A stretch of 64,000 nt of DNA from Kuschelorhynchus macadamiae (lineage: Eukaryota; Arthropoda; Insecta; Coleoptera; Curculionidae), in the NCBI GenBank assembly GCA_030620095.1, contig JAUTXW010003812.1:310001-374000 (forward strand), given 5' to 3'. The notes beneath the pieces were generated by a model. That model worked only from the letters and a program-made list of their open reading frames with translations, had not been told where the DNA came from and ran no database searches. Below are positions 21,940 to 34,689 of this stretch, piece by piece. Numbering within the stretch: the first letter of the stretch is position 1; each line of letters starts with the position of its first letter. Made by a program: the position numbers and the translations under genes.

Positions 21940-24900
21940 GGCCCAATGAGGCCTGCCATACCAGCTAGTTTAAAATAATGTTATGTCATCTAAAGTTAGC
22001 TCTATCGTGTGTAAAATTAAGTGTATGCCCTAAATAATGGAGTTTTAGACAAAGTACAAGACGTTTGAACATCACCTTTTCACCCGTATTACACAAAACG
22101 GTCATATTCGTGTAAACAGTTCTATTCTTAAAAGTTGCTAGATAATATAATATAATATGTTCTTGTATTGCCCAATAACAAGTTTTATTCTAAAAAAATA
22201 CAAAATATTTAAAATAGAGATCTTAAGACAGAGTAAAGGTAGTCTGTGTTTTATATGACAATTTTGGGGTGCATAAAAAATTATACAATTTTCAGAACAT
22301 CAGTCGATATTCGTTATTTTCTATTTGTTTTGAAACTAGCCTTATTTTATTAAAATTACCAACACTTGTTACAAAGGATGATACAAGAGCACATATGTGT
22401 ACAATTCTAGATTCTCAATGCACAATTGTTTTACACTTATACTAAACTTTTATGTAGATTAGTTGGAAAGAAAACAAATTTATGAAATGCATATTTGTAT
22501 TAAAATTGCAAAAAAACATTAAAACATACTAAAAAAAATAAAAAAAAGAATACAGGGATGTGTGTAAACAAAATTTCGTCTACCGATAACTTAAGAACGG
22601 TCAAACCGATTCGTTTCAAATTTGCACTAAAAATAGTCGAGGTTAGTGTCTCACTAAAAATAATTTTTCTCCACTATACAGGGTAGCCGAAAAAGGACAA
22701 GGCAGCCCCTCGTAAAATATGTTAGTTTTTTTTTGTACATAAAAACATTAAACAGGATAGCCTAGATATTTAAAGCAGTCTGCACAAAACAAAATATTTT
22801 TTATTTTAAAGAGATTCCTTAAAAAAGAAACGTGAAACATGTCAAACTTCTTTTATCTCTTTGTACATAAATCATTTTTTCCACTACAGAGGGAAGTCCT
22901 AGAGAATACAGTCCCTTAAAAATGCAAATAATTTTTATTTTTATAACGTTCAGCTTTTCTCAAACACGGTAAAACAGGGCAAATTTTCCTTTTTTGTTCA
23001 TAAATAAAAAATATTTTCCTTTGCATAGGGTTAATTTAAGCGAGTTAAAGAGTTCTCTAAAAACCGAATTAAAATCTTAAATTTTTTAAAGGGTATAAAA
23101 TGTTAAATTTTAATAAATAATCTATACATATTTCTAAAATACGGCAAGACTTGGTCAGTTTATTATATTTATTGTATATAAACCTGAACTGGAGTACATG
23201 CATATATTGGGAAGTACTATGTTTGCGCTAAAACACATTTTTTTATATAATAGTAAAACCCCAAATTAACTGCCGTTTTGCAGAATAAAAGTAAATAGGT
23301 ATCTAACTTTAATATTGCAGTTTGATTTTTGATAATAAATGAATCCTTTTTGTATGCAAAGATTAATTTGTCTTTATTTGATATAAGAAACATTTCAATC
23401 AGTGCTAGAGAGGCAGCATTTCTTTTATTTTTGTTATAATTAGCAATTAGTTTAGGGGGGCAAATAATAGAAGTCTGAGAGAAAATATAGGAATTAACTT
23501 TAACGGGCATTGGAAAAGTTTCTAATATTTAAACAGTTTTTTTTTAACAGCGGGCTAGTTTGTTACTCATATATATTGATCGTAACATTTTGAAGATATA
23601 TAGATTAATTAATAATGTAGAGTCACTTTGCGACAAAATTACTTCTCGCCAGTTGATGTACTCAACTTCGATAAATTTGCATTCGGTTATTTTACCTCCA
23701 CTAAAAGCATAGCTAATTTTAATTGTCGCTACTGATGGCCTTGTGATTTATGTTACGTAATATTTACAGAGTTAGAGCTCGGTATGGTTTAAATCTACCT
23801 ACAGTTTGCGGTTGCACGTTATCTTTATTTCATATTACCACGCAGGACGGAATTATTGTATTCCAGCAATATTTTGTAAACAGAATGTGCAAAACTTTTT
23901 CATGATTTAGACGTTATGTATATTTAATTATTTTAGAATTTGTAACTATACAAAATAAACTTGGCGTTTGGTGTTATGAAAGCTAGGAGTCAACATTATT
24001 AAAATGCAACAGTATGTTGGAGCTTGAATTATAATAAGCTTGACCGAAATATTAAGTTTATAGAAATATCACATCGAAATCACTAACAAAACATACATAG
24101 TATTTTTTTCATCCTATTAGAGCCTTTCTTTACAGTTTATTGCTGTTTTATCGGAATGTCGGAAATTCTTTCATATTTAGTATTTTCAAATAAAATTTCA
24201 GTTTATCTATATATCCTTGTAAATAAGCAAAAGTTAGAAAGGTATAATTTTCAAGTTGAACTGGTACATTTATAAAGTTCACCAGCTATCCGAGCTTTTG
24301 AAATTTTTGCGGCGCGTGTAAAATTCTAATTTAAATTTAAAGTCTATTTTAATTAAACTCTCAGGCGAATAATCGTACTCTATATTTCATCAATTTACGG
24401 AAAACCGATTCTGAGTTTATTATAATTAAATAAGCTTGCAAACTTACTCATTGTAACATATTACTTCCTAAAACTAAACTTATTTAAATTATATTGACGT
24501 TTTTGTTTTTCCGCACTTCGGATGTTATTTTAAATGTAATTAAACATCCTCATCTAAAATAAGTTAAATTTTTGTACTTTGTTTTTTGTTATAGTGTTTT
24601 ACTACTTTTTTAGTTTTTATGACACAGATTTGTTAATTTATATGTTTACTATTGTTTAACCTTGTTTATTTTACTTAAGTTATAAAGTTAAAATACTTTA
24701 ATAATAATAATAATTACATTTCTAGGTTGCAATTACACTAAAATAACCAGACAAAAATATCAAAGTCATGATTTAAAAAATCATTATTTTATGTTATTAT
24801 AATTGGTGAAGTTTACTCATTCAACACAATCTATAAAAAATTAAGCCGATTCGCACTCTTCGGGAGGACTTATATGTATAAAAAGTAAAAAAAATATATT

Positions 24901-25298
24901 AAAATTTCTGCAACCAACTCATCCCTTTACAAGGAGCACAGCACAATATATTTTTAATTTGCTTCGGCTAAATAAAGATTATGTTTTGTAAATATAACTA
25001 ATTCAAATGACACTAAGGTTTATTAAAATTGTAGTACCTAGTTTCAATTCAACCCTGTTAACCTCAAGATTTGACAACTGGTGCACTTACTCGCCTCTGC
25101 ATAAAAATAAAATTGTAAAATTCAAGTGGTGAAATAAATTAAAGTAGGTATAATTTATAAAGTATTATTATTTTATACGCGTTTATAACGCATTCAAAGG
25201 CAAATGGAATGTGATATAGAAGTACTAATTTAACATGCACTTTATTCTTATTATTTTATTAAATGAAATATGAAAGTATTTAGATTTAAACATTTTGC
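21940..25298. other. non-coding stretch with a weak repeat patch at 22670-23060
   Basis: Long AT-rich sequence without recognisable genes. At 22670-23060 phrases such as TTTGTACATAAA and (C)TACAGRGKG recur at about 100-150 bp spacing, like a worn tandem array or part of a degraded element. The frame at 23217-23510 (minus) shows no motif. Confidence 0.35.
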
Positions 25299-26680
25299 AG
25301 AATACGGTTCGCTATTCCACAAGTACTTTCGAAGGCAGCGAAACATGCCTTTGATGATCCAAGAGCAAAAGAAATAACGCATATTATTGCTGAGAAAATA
25401 AGTTTGGACATGAAGCCTGTTGATCATGTTAATAAAATTAGATTGCAGAGACTCCTTAAAAGCTTTGCCCGCAATATGAAATTGTTTCTAGAACGCACAT
25501 TATCCAAACAATAGTTCCAGATATGTCTACCAGGACGAAAACCGAAGTAAAAACCGTATTAGAAAATATTCCATATTAATGTGAAACATCTGACTTATGG
25601 ATCAGCGATGCGTCTTCCCATATAAACGATTTTATAAGTATCACTGCTCACAGATTAGATAACAGTTTTATGCCTCATAATTTTTCTCTTGAAGTAATGC
25701 CATTTGAAGGTGAGGCCCATACTGAAAAAAACATTTCTGACAATTTGTTCACAGTCTTATCCGATTGTGGAATCATGAATAAAGTTAAAGTAATTATAAC
25801 TGACAATGCTCGAAACATGTTGACGGCCTTGACAAAATTTCCACAAATAGATGATGTCAGCTGCATGGCTTATTTATGACAGCTTGTATTATAGGTAGAA
25901 GCAATTGAAATTAAAAACAATACCCTGAATTTTAAGTTAACTATTTTTTATTTATTTTTAGGGGTCATATTTTCAGACGGTGATATTAAGGAAACTATAG
26001 TTAGAGCTAAAAAGGTAGTGAGACATTTAAGTCATTCAACTAAAGCTTTAAAATACTCCTAGTTAAACAGAAAAACTACACCTGAAGATGTGCTCATATA
26101 TGACGTCCCAATTAGACTGGATTCTACATATTCAATGCTAGAAAGATTAGATAAACAACGGGTTGAAGTTCAAGCTGCTTTTCCTAATTATAAATGTTCA
26201 TATGACTTCAGTACACTTAAGTAAATCTTAATTGAACTATTTAAATTTCTGTTATATTACCAAGGCCCTGAGCAAAGACCAAGTTACCTTAGCAGTTGCA
26301 ATGCCACTGATTGGACTGACAAAGATTCTTTAGATAAAGAAATAAGATTTTAAAAATTATTATTGATAATTTGAAATATTACTTACAGAGATTTAATAAC
26401 CTCAAAGAAAATCAAAATTATATCTTGGCCACCCTTCTCGATCCTCGTTATAAATCGCGAGGTTTAGATGCCAAAGTACCGCTGAAAATGCAAAAAACTT
26501 CTTTTATCCTCTTTGGAAAAGGACCGTTTGGAACAGGTGGCAGGGAATCGGCCACTAGCATCAGCAGCCGAAGCTTCTATAAGCAAAGGAATTTCGGATG
26601 TTTGCCAAGAATTAATTAGCAATGTTGAAATGGACGAGCCAATATCCAATTTAGTAGGTCAGTGTCACATTTTATAGACT
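25299..26680 (+). pseudogene. hAT-type transposase relic
   Basis: An acceptor-like TTTTGCAG (to about 25300) opens a segment with AKEITHIIAEKISLDMKPVD and RLQRLLKSFA, typical of the start of the hAT core. TSDLWISDASS follows, then LEVMPFEGEAHTEKN and VKVIITDNARNMLTAL with the catalytic-type Asp. A small intron-like piece (25895-25961, GTAGAA...TTTTTAG) precedes ETIVRAKKVVRHLSHSTKAL and the region around RLDSTYSMLERLDKQRVEVQ. The C-terminal piece has ILATLLDPRYKSRG (from about 26420). Stops occur after LSKQ, IPY and KALKYS, and the frame shifts near 26540, so the gene is dead. hAT transposases cut and paste DNA transposons. The terminal repeats were not located. A decayed host gene of hAT origin cannot be excluded. 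Confidence 0.8.
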
Positions 26681-27067
26681 CTCCTATTTCCAATGAATTA
26701 CTTTTATAAATGAATCTTAGATTACTGTTTCCCATACTAATACTTTATTTTACTTTCGGCAGTCAGTTTCAAAGATAAGAATAAAATATATCTAATATCC
26801 TCTAATTTAAACAACTCATCAGATGTTTTTAAACTATTGGTTTTTGTTAACAAACCTAAAAAATTTAGTTTCCAAACATAAAAAAATTGGCGCAAAAATA
26901 TTTATCATTCAAACCATCTTCTGTTCCATCAGAAGGGGCTCAAACAGACTTAATTCGAAAAATCTAAAAATGTTATGTTTCCCTAATAAAAATTTAGCTT
27001 CTCTTAACTTTCAATATTAGATACAAAAAACCTAATTTTTATTGTCTCGCATGTAGTTTGTTTATAG
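26681..27067. other. non-coding stretch
   Basis: AT-rich sequence between the hAT relic and a family A copy. A 65-codon frame at 26823-27020 has no motif. It may include the end of the hAT element. Confidence 0.3.
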
Positions 27068-28222
27068 TTTTTACTTCCCTCGTAAAAGAGAAGTGTTATA
27101 ATCGCGAAAAAATCACCCGCCGAGCTTTTTCCAGATCTTTACGTTTCACGGTCCCTAGATAGCGAAAAACATGTTTTCTCAATTTCGTCGGTCGGTCTGT
27201 CTGTCTGTCTATTTATTCGCGGCATAGTAAAAAAACCAATTACGCGATTCATTTCAAATGTTGGGCAAAAATTAAGGGTCATTTGGGGATAACCTGGTAA
27301 TATTGCTAAAAATCCAATAGGATAGCAAAACAAAATGGCGGCATAGTGAAATGTTAAAAAAATTATTACTAAAAAACAACTTATCCAGTTTATCTAAAAT
27401 TTTACACAAAAATCTAGTATTAGGTAAGAATTAACTAGTAAAATTTTGGTACGAATCCAAAGTGACGGAACAAATTGGCGTCTTAATAAAATATTTAAAA
27501 ATTTAGCCTGAAAAAAGAACTACTTAATGGAGTGATTTCAAGTTGTGTGCTATAACTAATTGTGGTATAGAGATGAACTAGTAAAATTGTGGTACTAATT
27601 TACTAACTTACTAAAAACGTAAATAAAATTATTACTAAAAAAGTAATTGTCCAATTTACATGAAATTTTGAACAAAAATGAAGTGTTACATAGGAATGAA
27701 CTGATAATGAATGTTGGTATGAATGTAGGACACCAAAACCAAGTGGCGGCCTAATAAAATATTTTATACATGAGCCTGAAGAAACTACTTATTAGATTAA
27801 TTTAAAATTTTGTGAAAGCATTAAGTGTGATATAGAAATATACTGGTAAAGTTGTGGTATGTCTTCAAGATGGCGGAACAAAATGGCGCCCAAAAATGAC
27901 TTTAAATTTTGCAGAAAAAATTGAAAAAAAAATGTAAAAGTACTAATTTTTACTACTACTTTAATACTCACGTACTAAAATTGAATTTATTTTAAATGCC
28001 CAAAAATCAAGTGTGGCATAGGTAAACACTGGTAAAATATTAATATGAATTCAAGCTGATAGAACAATGTGGCACCCAATAAAAATGTTTGAAAAGAGAA
28101 TATATATGTTTTACTAAAGGACTATGTACTGAAGTAAATTGCCTCACACTTCACTATTCCTAATAAAAGGAAAGATTCATAACGAAGAAAGTTGCGGGTA
28201 GGAAATAGGAAATATACCGATT
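27068..28222 (+). repeat. family A dispersed repeat, long copy 2
   Basis: Starts with TTTTACTTCCCTCGTAAAAG like copy 1 and ends with GGAAATATACCGATTTTA. In between it has the GGTCCCTAGATAGCGAAAAA and GTCTGTCTGTCTATTTATTC segments and several units with AAAATGGCGGC or AAAATGGCGCCC. Together with 4112-5300 it fixes the ends of the family at a length of about 1.15-1.2 kb. Confidence 0.78.
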
Positions 28223-29304
28223 TTATTTATAGTTTTTATATGTTCTCGTTGTTAAAAATTTAAAGCAAAATACCAAATCAATACCAATATGTTTTCATCA
28301 ATTTAGCTATTTTATTTAGAGCTTGTATATGATTAAAACATTTATTAAAAGATAACTACATGTTTTTCCGTTTTTTCCTAATCGGAATCGTAATCAGATA
28401 AAGACAATCGTTTCATCACTAAAAACAATCAATAAACGATTACAAAAAAACACAAAATTAGCTTTTTGCGTGTTAAATCTTAATGACTTACAATCATAAT
28501 TTCAATAAAATTATATTTACGAGTCTTTTATTGGCTTGTTTCTACGTACAATAATATTTTTTTACATCTTTATTTAAAAATATTATTTTGCACGCATATC
28601 AATTATCTAATTCAAAGTTATCCTAAAGTTTCCTTAGGAAATAAAATCTTTAACTGAATTTAATTTAGCAATGTCTTTACACAAGGTAGCTCTACAATTC
28701 TGTAGAAAACGTAAAATTACATACATACATTGAAAACAAGCGATCCCCAGAATATTAACCCCCGGATTCACTGAAAAGGTTTGAGAATTAGGCCAGATTT
28801 GATTACTATAGCAAATAAAACTCTTAAGTTTGCCAATTATGTTTTGCATATGGCACTGCTATATGCTTATAACTGTCATTTATAAGAAATACTTGTTTCT
28901 GTCAAATTAGATCTGGTTTAAGGGACCTCTTAGACTTCTTATAAAAAATGACCTTTGGGGATTTTTTCCAATTTTTTATATAATTTAGTTCTCGATGTAC
29001 TGATCAAAAGTTTTTAGGATCACACAAACAAATATCCCAGAAGTAGGTTTTAAGATACAGGGTGATCTAAACTTTCTATCTTTTCTAAAAATTTAACGTA
29101 TAATACTTCTTAAAATATAATTTAAATTTTATAAAAAAATAGGTTCGAAAACACCTTGTTTGTTTCCGAGATATATGAGGAACAATGTTTACAATAAAAC
29201 AATATATTTATCAAGAATAAAGTATTTACAGGTCTATGTTGATACAATATTTTTCCCATGTTTTTTTATATGGGATTTGGGCAAATTTTAACATTTTGTC
29301 CTTT
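28223..29304. other. non-coding stretch, with a short dispersed repeat at 28925-29110
   Basis: No gene. At 28925-29110 the order AATGACCTT(T/C), AGTTCTCGA, CTGATCA(A/G)AAGTT and ATACAGGGTGA matches 39220-39400, so a short dispersed element is present in both places. ACAGGGTG-type sequences are common at the ends of insect mariner elements. Confidence 0.4.
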
Positions 29305-30746
29305 ATCTCTTGCTAACGTAATAGATGATATTGTTCGGGCTTGTGACAAGTAAATGAATAGTTTGTTAGTACCGCTCGACTTTTCAAAAGCTTTCGACTT
29401 TATTAATCATGAATTGCTTGTTTCTAAGTTGAAATATTATGATTTTAAAAATGAATCTTTTCTTCTTATTAAGTCGTATCTATCTTATCTAACACATTTC
29501 AAGCTATATTTTCTAATAATAAATTCTAATCGAGTTAAGTTACTTTCTGGTGTACCTCAAGGTTCAATTGTAGGTCCGTTACTCTTTCCTATTTATACCT
29601 AGGATATACTAAAATATTTAACTTTTTGTTATGTTCAAGCATTCGCCGATGAGACACAATTTATTGTAGTTATTATTCTAATAATTACATAGAAATTGAG
29701 ACCAATATAAATCTTGACCTAAAAATTTTAAGTGAACTGTCACAGAGCAACAATTTGCATTTAAATCCATCTAAATCGTATCTTTTAAATTTTGGAAATA
29801 AGAATAAAGTTGATTTTCTCAAAAACTCAATGTGTCAATAAAAGACTCAAAACTAAATTTTGTTGACTGTGCGAAACATTTAGGTTTACTGTTGCATACT
29901 AGTCTTAGATTCAAGGACCACCTTAAAAAAATTTTCAAAAATCTTACCTGTCGTTAAAAATGTATTATAATATATCTATCGATTATGTTTGGATCGAAAG
30001 AGTAAATCTCGAATACAAAAAATCCAAAATGCCTGTGTGCGATTTGTATATAGTGTAAGAAAATATGGACATAGATCACATCTATTTAAGGACATTAATT
30101 GGCTACGAATGGATACTCGGCGAAATCTTCACTTTTGTACTGTTTTAACTAAAATTATCAATGATCCTGCTCCTCCTTCTTCAGTTCGACAGCGGCTGCT
30201 ATTTTGTAGTGATATTCATAAAGTTAACGTTAGAATGAGACATGGCTTGACTATGCCCAATCACCAGAGCGTCATTTTCAGCGTAGATTTTCTTTTAATG
30301 CTGTGAAGTTCTATAATTTATTACCATTTGGATTTTTAGAATTAAAGTTTGATTTGTTTAAATCCAAATATAAAATGCATCTAATGAATTTGCAGAAAAA
30401 AAACCTGATTCTGCATTAATTCATATTTTCTAAATTCACACTTACATATATTATTACTACTTACAAAGCAAAAATAATTCTTTTCTGTTCAGTCAGGTAT
30501 GTTCATTGAAGCTTTTAATTTTTTTACTGTAGTATTGTGGCAAATAATAAACTGTCCTATTAACTTTGCTTAGAGCTTACTGTTACATTCTCGTCAAGGA
30601 AATATGTAAATTAATAATAAGTTTGTCCCTGCCTGGTTGAGTTGAGTAGCTATTAAAGCTAGACTACGCCAGGTTTTGACAATCCATTTCTTTTTATATA
30701 CTACATTGTACATCTTTTGAAATAAAAGGCATTTATTATTATTATT
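29305..30746 (+). pseudogene. CR1/L2-like non-LTR retrotransposon, 5'-truncated, with (ATT)n tail
   Basis: Reverse transcriptase pieces appear in order: VIDDIVRACDK (stop), LDFSKAFDFINHELL, SGVPQGSIVGPLLF, then FADETQFI at the catalytic box, where the usual second Asp is Glu. The C-terminal part (29989-30306) reads RIQKIQNACVRFVYSVRKYG and DINWLRMDTRRNLHF and then continues in another frame to about 30417. About 300 bp of 3' untranslated sequence follows, ending in TTATTATTATTATTT. The 5' part with the endonuclease is missing, and several stops and shifts interrupt the frame. The clade call is tentative. Confidence 0.75.
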
Positions 30747-31127
30747 TAAAGGCTAGTCATAGAATTGGTTTGAGCCGCTGAGTAATTTTTATCACGACAA
30801 AAATAGAATTATATTAAAAAAATTAAAGAAAATTACCGTAAGCTATTTTCCATGAGAAGTGTAAGAGGTCTTTTTAGTGAATAACGGCTAAATAGAGGTG
30901 ATCTAAGCATCTAGCGTTATCCGAAAGATACTCTTCAAGTGTATATAAGAATTTATTTGGCGGTAAAGATCAAATGACAAAATAAATATAAATCCTGTAT
31001 GAGCAAATAGAAAATAGTTTTTTGACATTATAGTTTAATCTAACTATGATGACTTAGGGATTGCATATTAAGTAATTATTAGTTGCAGTATTTTCCTAAA
31101 GTACAAGAAAAATGATGTAACAACCTA
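30747..31127. other. non-coding stretch between two facing non-LTR elements
   Basis: Short AT-rich spacer between the 3' tails of the two CR1/L2-like elements. Nothing else is seen. Confidence 0.35.
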
Positions 31128-32440
31128 TCTTATAATAATAAAAATAATAACAATAATATTAAACGTCTTTTTATTGATTAAAAAATAACAATACTGTTTT
31201 TCATTACATGTACAACATATAACTTATTTATATGCACTATCACTAACCCCAGTTTAGCTTAAAAGCTCTTCTTACACTTGACTTAGTAATAGTGTGAAAA
31301 AACCTATAAAAACATAAAATAATCAACCACACTTAAGAATTAAATCAAATTTTAAAATAAAACTAATAAAACCATAAATAAAAACAAATTTAATAATACA
31401 AAAATTAGAAGACAAAAAAATCTCACTCTCTTTTGGTGAGTTGTAATAATATCTGAACTCAACCTTATCTATCATATATGTTTAAGAAAGAGAAAGGGTT
31501 TTTCTATAATTTTTTTAAAGTCTTTCATTCTGATCTCATAAATTCAGGAGTGCGGCATTGTATAAAAGAGTAGCCTGATATGAAAAGCACCTCTGTGCAG
31601 TAGTAGTTTTTATACATTTAGGAAAACATAACAAAGTGTTTGATATGTTTAGACAATGAACTTCATTTCTAAATTTAAGCTTGTTTCTCAGGTATGAAAG
31701 AACACCCTTCAGCATGATTCGATGGACAAATGTCGCAAAGTGTATTGTTCTTCGTTTATGCATATTAAACCAACCAAGTTCGACAATTCCAGTAGACACA
31801 TGATCATACCTGTAAAGACAAAAAACATATCGGCAGCAGAAATTCTGAACTTTTTGAATGCGATGTTTATTAATAAAGTTTAAGAAGGGTCCATATACGT
31901 GGTTACAATTACAAAAAAGGATAATCCAAGAGCCTCTGAAAGCAAAGTTTTCAGTCTGGTAGATAGCAACTTAAAATTACTATATAACAATTTTAAGTCT
32001 GTGTAGGACTTCTGAATAAGATCACTGGCTTGCATGCGAAAAGATAGTTCTAAGTCAGCGTAAAAACCCAGCGTTTTTTGCGCAATCCTTAATAGGAAAA
32101 ACTGTGTCATTAATTTTAACTTTTATAAGCTCACTAATATCACAGATTTGTTTGCCTTTTAAATTTATTACAGAGCATTTATTGGCATTCAAAAATAAGT
32201 TATGTTTTTCGGACACCATCGATAAGCGCTTTACAGCGAAGTCAGCCAAATAATGCATATAGAACAAAAAGCTAAACATAAGTTGTATGTCATCCGCATA
32301 CACCTGACTGGAACAAAACTCCACACACTTCATGAGATCTGCAGTGTAAAGCAAGAGGCCCAAGTATAGATCCTTGTGGTACGCTAGATGTGATACGACT
32401 CTTTCGAGAGGCCCACGCATTGCTTGCATCTTCATATGCT
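31128..32440 (-). pseudogene. second CR1/L2-like non-LTR element, minus strand, 5'-truncated
   Basis: On the minus strand a frame at 32435-32055 contains QVYADDIQLMFSF, the intact RT catalytic box, followed by LNANKCSVINLKGKQ. A second open part (31799-31536) reads ELGWFNMHKRRTIHFATFVH and ends near LLYNAALLNL, which is the usual C-terminal block after the RT. An (AAT)n run near 31128-31160 is the complement of an (ATT)n tail. It resembles the element at 29305-30746 in type but is a different family. Confidence 0.72.
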
Positions 32441-33714
32441 TATTGCTCAGTAAACATTTTCATGTAATTTTACTTGGGTACATTGCCTACCTGTAATACA
32501 TTAACCTAGTTTGACTGGATACATTATTTATTTGAAAATTTGAAAACTGTTAATTAATATTTATCATTATACTTTTGAGCTGGCTAATTATTTGCTTGCA
32601 GTTTACATAAAAATATTAGCTATAGATATCAAGAAATGAGAAAGTATTTTGAAGTACGTTGATCAGATGATTTAAGTAACCCATTCGTGTTTGGGGTAAT
32701 TTGAAAATTAATACAACATTTTTCAGCAAGTTTTAGCTTCAAAATTACACGCCCTGGAGTACCCATTTGAAAATTCTACAAACTATAGAAGTTTATAGGA
32801 TGTCCTATTGAAAAATACAAAAACCAGTTTTTTGGTTATTTCTCAATTTACAATTTTAAAATAAATAGTTATGAATTAATTGAAATATATTTTAGTATCT
32901 TGTATCACGTATAACTAAATCAGCATAAAAATGTAATATATAGATAGCAGAAAAAACATTTAAGGAAAAATAAGTTTAATTACTTACTTTATTTTTGCAA
33001 CAGCAATTGATATATTGGATTTTTATGCCAGTATTAAATTATGTTATAATTTTTTTAAATAGTTTTAAGTTCTGCTTGCTCGAAGATTTTCAATTTTTGA
33101 ATCTTTTAGTTTGATGCTAATTAAAACAAATTTTGCTGTGCACCGTGCGGCTTATGAAGTCTTTTCGTATGATTAAAAGTTAAGTTTAATATCGACACGA
33201 AAAAAGATATCGTTAAGCAATTTACGTATTTTTTTAGGTACAAGCAATATATCACGCATATTAAACTACAATAAATTAGCTGCTAATGTCTTCCTTGGGA
33301 GAAATAATCTATTATCTTACCCATCTCTACTAAACTGGTCACAGCAGCAATTACTTTCTACTCCAGACATGCTCAATATAATTTAGATCTGGATACTTGG
33401 TAGGTCATACATTGACTTCTCCCAATGTTGATTTTCCTTAAGATTTTCTTGACATTTGTGATCAACGTACATAAAGTATACATAAAACTGTTTTCAAATT
33501 TTTCCGCAAATAAGAACCTAACCTAACCTAACCTCTACATGTACGTAATAACGCGCAGCAATTACAGTCTCCGCATAAAAAACTCCCGTTTAACCATTTT
33601 TCATAATTTTGTCACCTCCTAACAGTACACGCGCATCCATAATCTCTTCTTTTCCCCCTTTCATTAATTTTTTTCCGTACCAAAAGACGACTATTTAAAA
33701 TATGCATATAATTT
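32441..33714. other. non-coding stretch
   Basis: AT-rich, no gene. The only distinct feature is the telomere-like run at 33515-33534 (separate entry). Confidence 0.35.
33515..33534. repeat. (CCTAA)n telomere-like run
   Basis: Four consecutive units of CCTAA, the complement of the insect telomere repeat TTAGG. It is too short to be a telomere and is an interstitial run. A shorter one lies at 56078-56090. Confidence 0.85.
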
Positions 33715-33800
33715 TTCGCCTACGATTGCACGAGGCTTCTTCAGTGATGATCTGAAGAAGTGATTTCAAATATGACACGGTTTAATCCCAAGAGCCATTA
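33715..33800. repeat. Penelope terminus relic, two copies joined head to head
   Basis: CTTCTTCAG and CTGAAGAAG stand 7 bases apart as a perfect inverted repeat (about 33732-33756). The minus-strand side reads CTGAAGA, a GCCT...AGGC stem and GAAAA, and shares CTCGTGCAATCG with the PLE-B terminus. The plus-strand side continues into TGACACGGTTTAATCCCAAG, also found after PLE-B (17439-17458, one base different). So this is a relic of two inverted PLE-B-type ends. Confidence 0.55.
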
Positions 33801-33844
33801 TTGCTTAATTGATTCTAACCGTGGAAGCTTTCGCGCTATCTATT

Positions 33845-34080
33845 CCATTCTGTCATTCCCAGTAAGAATGCCAAGAAACCCACTGTAGTGGAGCAGCACG
33901 ATGTTGTCTCGTAAGCAGAGGACAACTTGTTTTTCTTCTTGCATGGGGTCTTTTGGTGTATTTGTAGTAGTTTGAGCTGATATGTGTAATTCGCGTCGCA
34001 TGCAGACTGTACCTTTGGCGTTCTGATGCTTTAATAGCTTTTAAATGTCTCTCAGTGACCAGGTACCTCACCAACATATA
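33845..34080 (-). pseudogene. Tc1-like transposase fragment (N-terminal DNA-binding part)
   Basis: On the minus strand a 74-codon frame contains RPHARRKTSCPLLTRQHRAA followed by PLQWVSWHSYW. This matches the junction between the helix-turn-helix region and the catalytic domain in Tc1 transposases (ARR..PLLT..HR.ARLQW). The catalytic domain is missing. Confidence 0.6.
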
Positions 34081-34689
34081 CCAAATACAACTTTCTGTTC
34101 TCTGGAATAACCGCGATAAGTGCCTTATGTTAACTCCTAACTATGAAGTCTGTAAATCGAGATAATTTGACCCACAGTAATATATTTTCGACCAAAAGAT
34201 AACTTCTATATTTGAGGATAGCACTGTTAAATCGAGAAAGATGTAGGTATTGTCATGTACTTTTAGCAAATTTGTTTTCATGCATACACCTTTTTAATTT
34301 AATTTCGTTTTAATAACTGTAATCTAAGAGCATGACTTGAAAAAAACGGTTTGAAGATTTGTATCAATATCAACAATATTCCAATTATTTTAAAATAAGA
34401 GCTGAATTTGTATATGAATAAGTTTACTACAATCCGGTTTTTAGACAATCTGTGTAAATATAAATACATTTTAACAATTACAACTTTCCCAATTTAATCA
34501 TTTTTATAGCTCATCGAATTTAGGAGTATCTTTTCGTCTAAAATATAATAATACTGTAGGTAAAATTCATTTCCCTAACAGGCTTCATGGTGATGAGTCT
34601 AAAATAAGCCATTTGTTGAGTATCTTCCAGGCAACTAAAAAAATACGCCGAATGCAATAGAACTTAGAGCAGTAACTAGCGCGCAGACA
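34081..34689. other. non-coding stretch
   Basis: Sequence between two Tc1-like fragments of opposite orientation. No motif is recognised. It could hold unrecognisable parts of the same elements. Confidence 0.3.

Noticed and set aside
23217..23510. 97-codon minus-strand frame
   Set aside because: No motif, no splice or promoter context, composition like the surrounding non-coding DNA.
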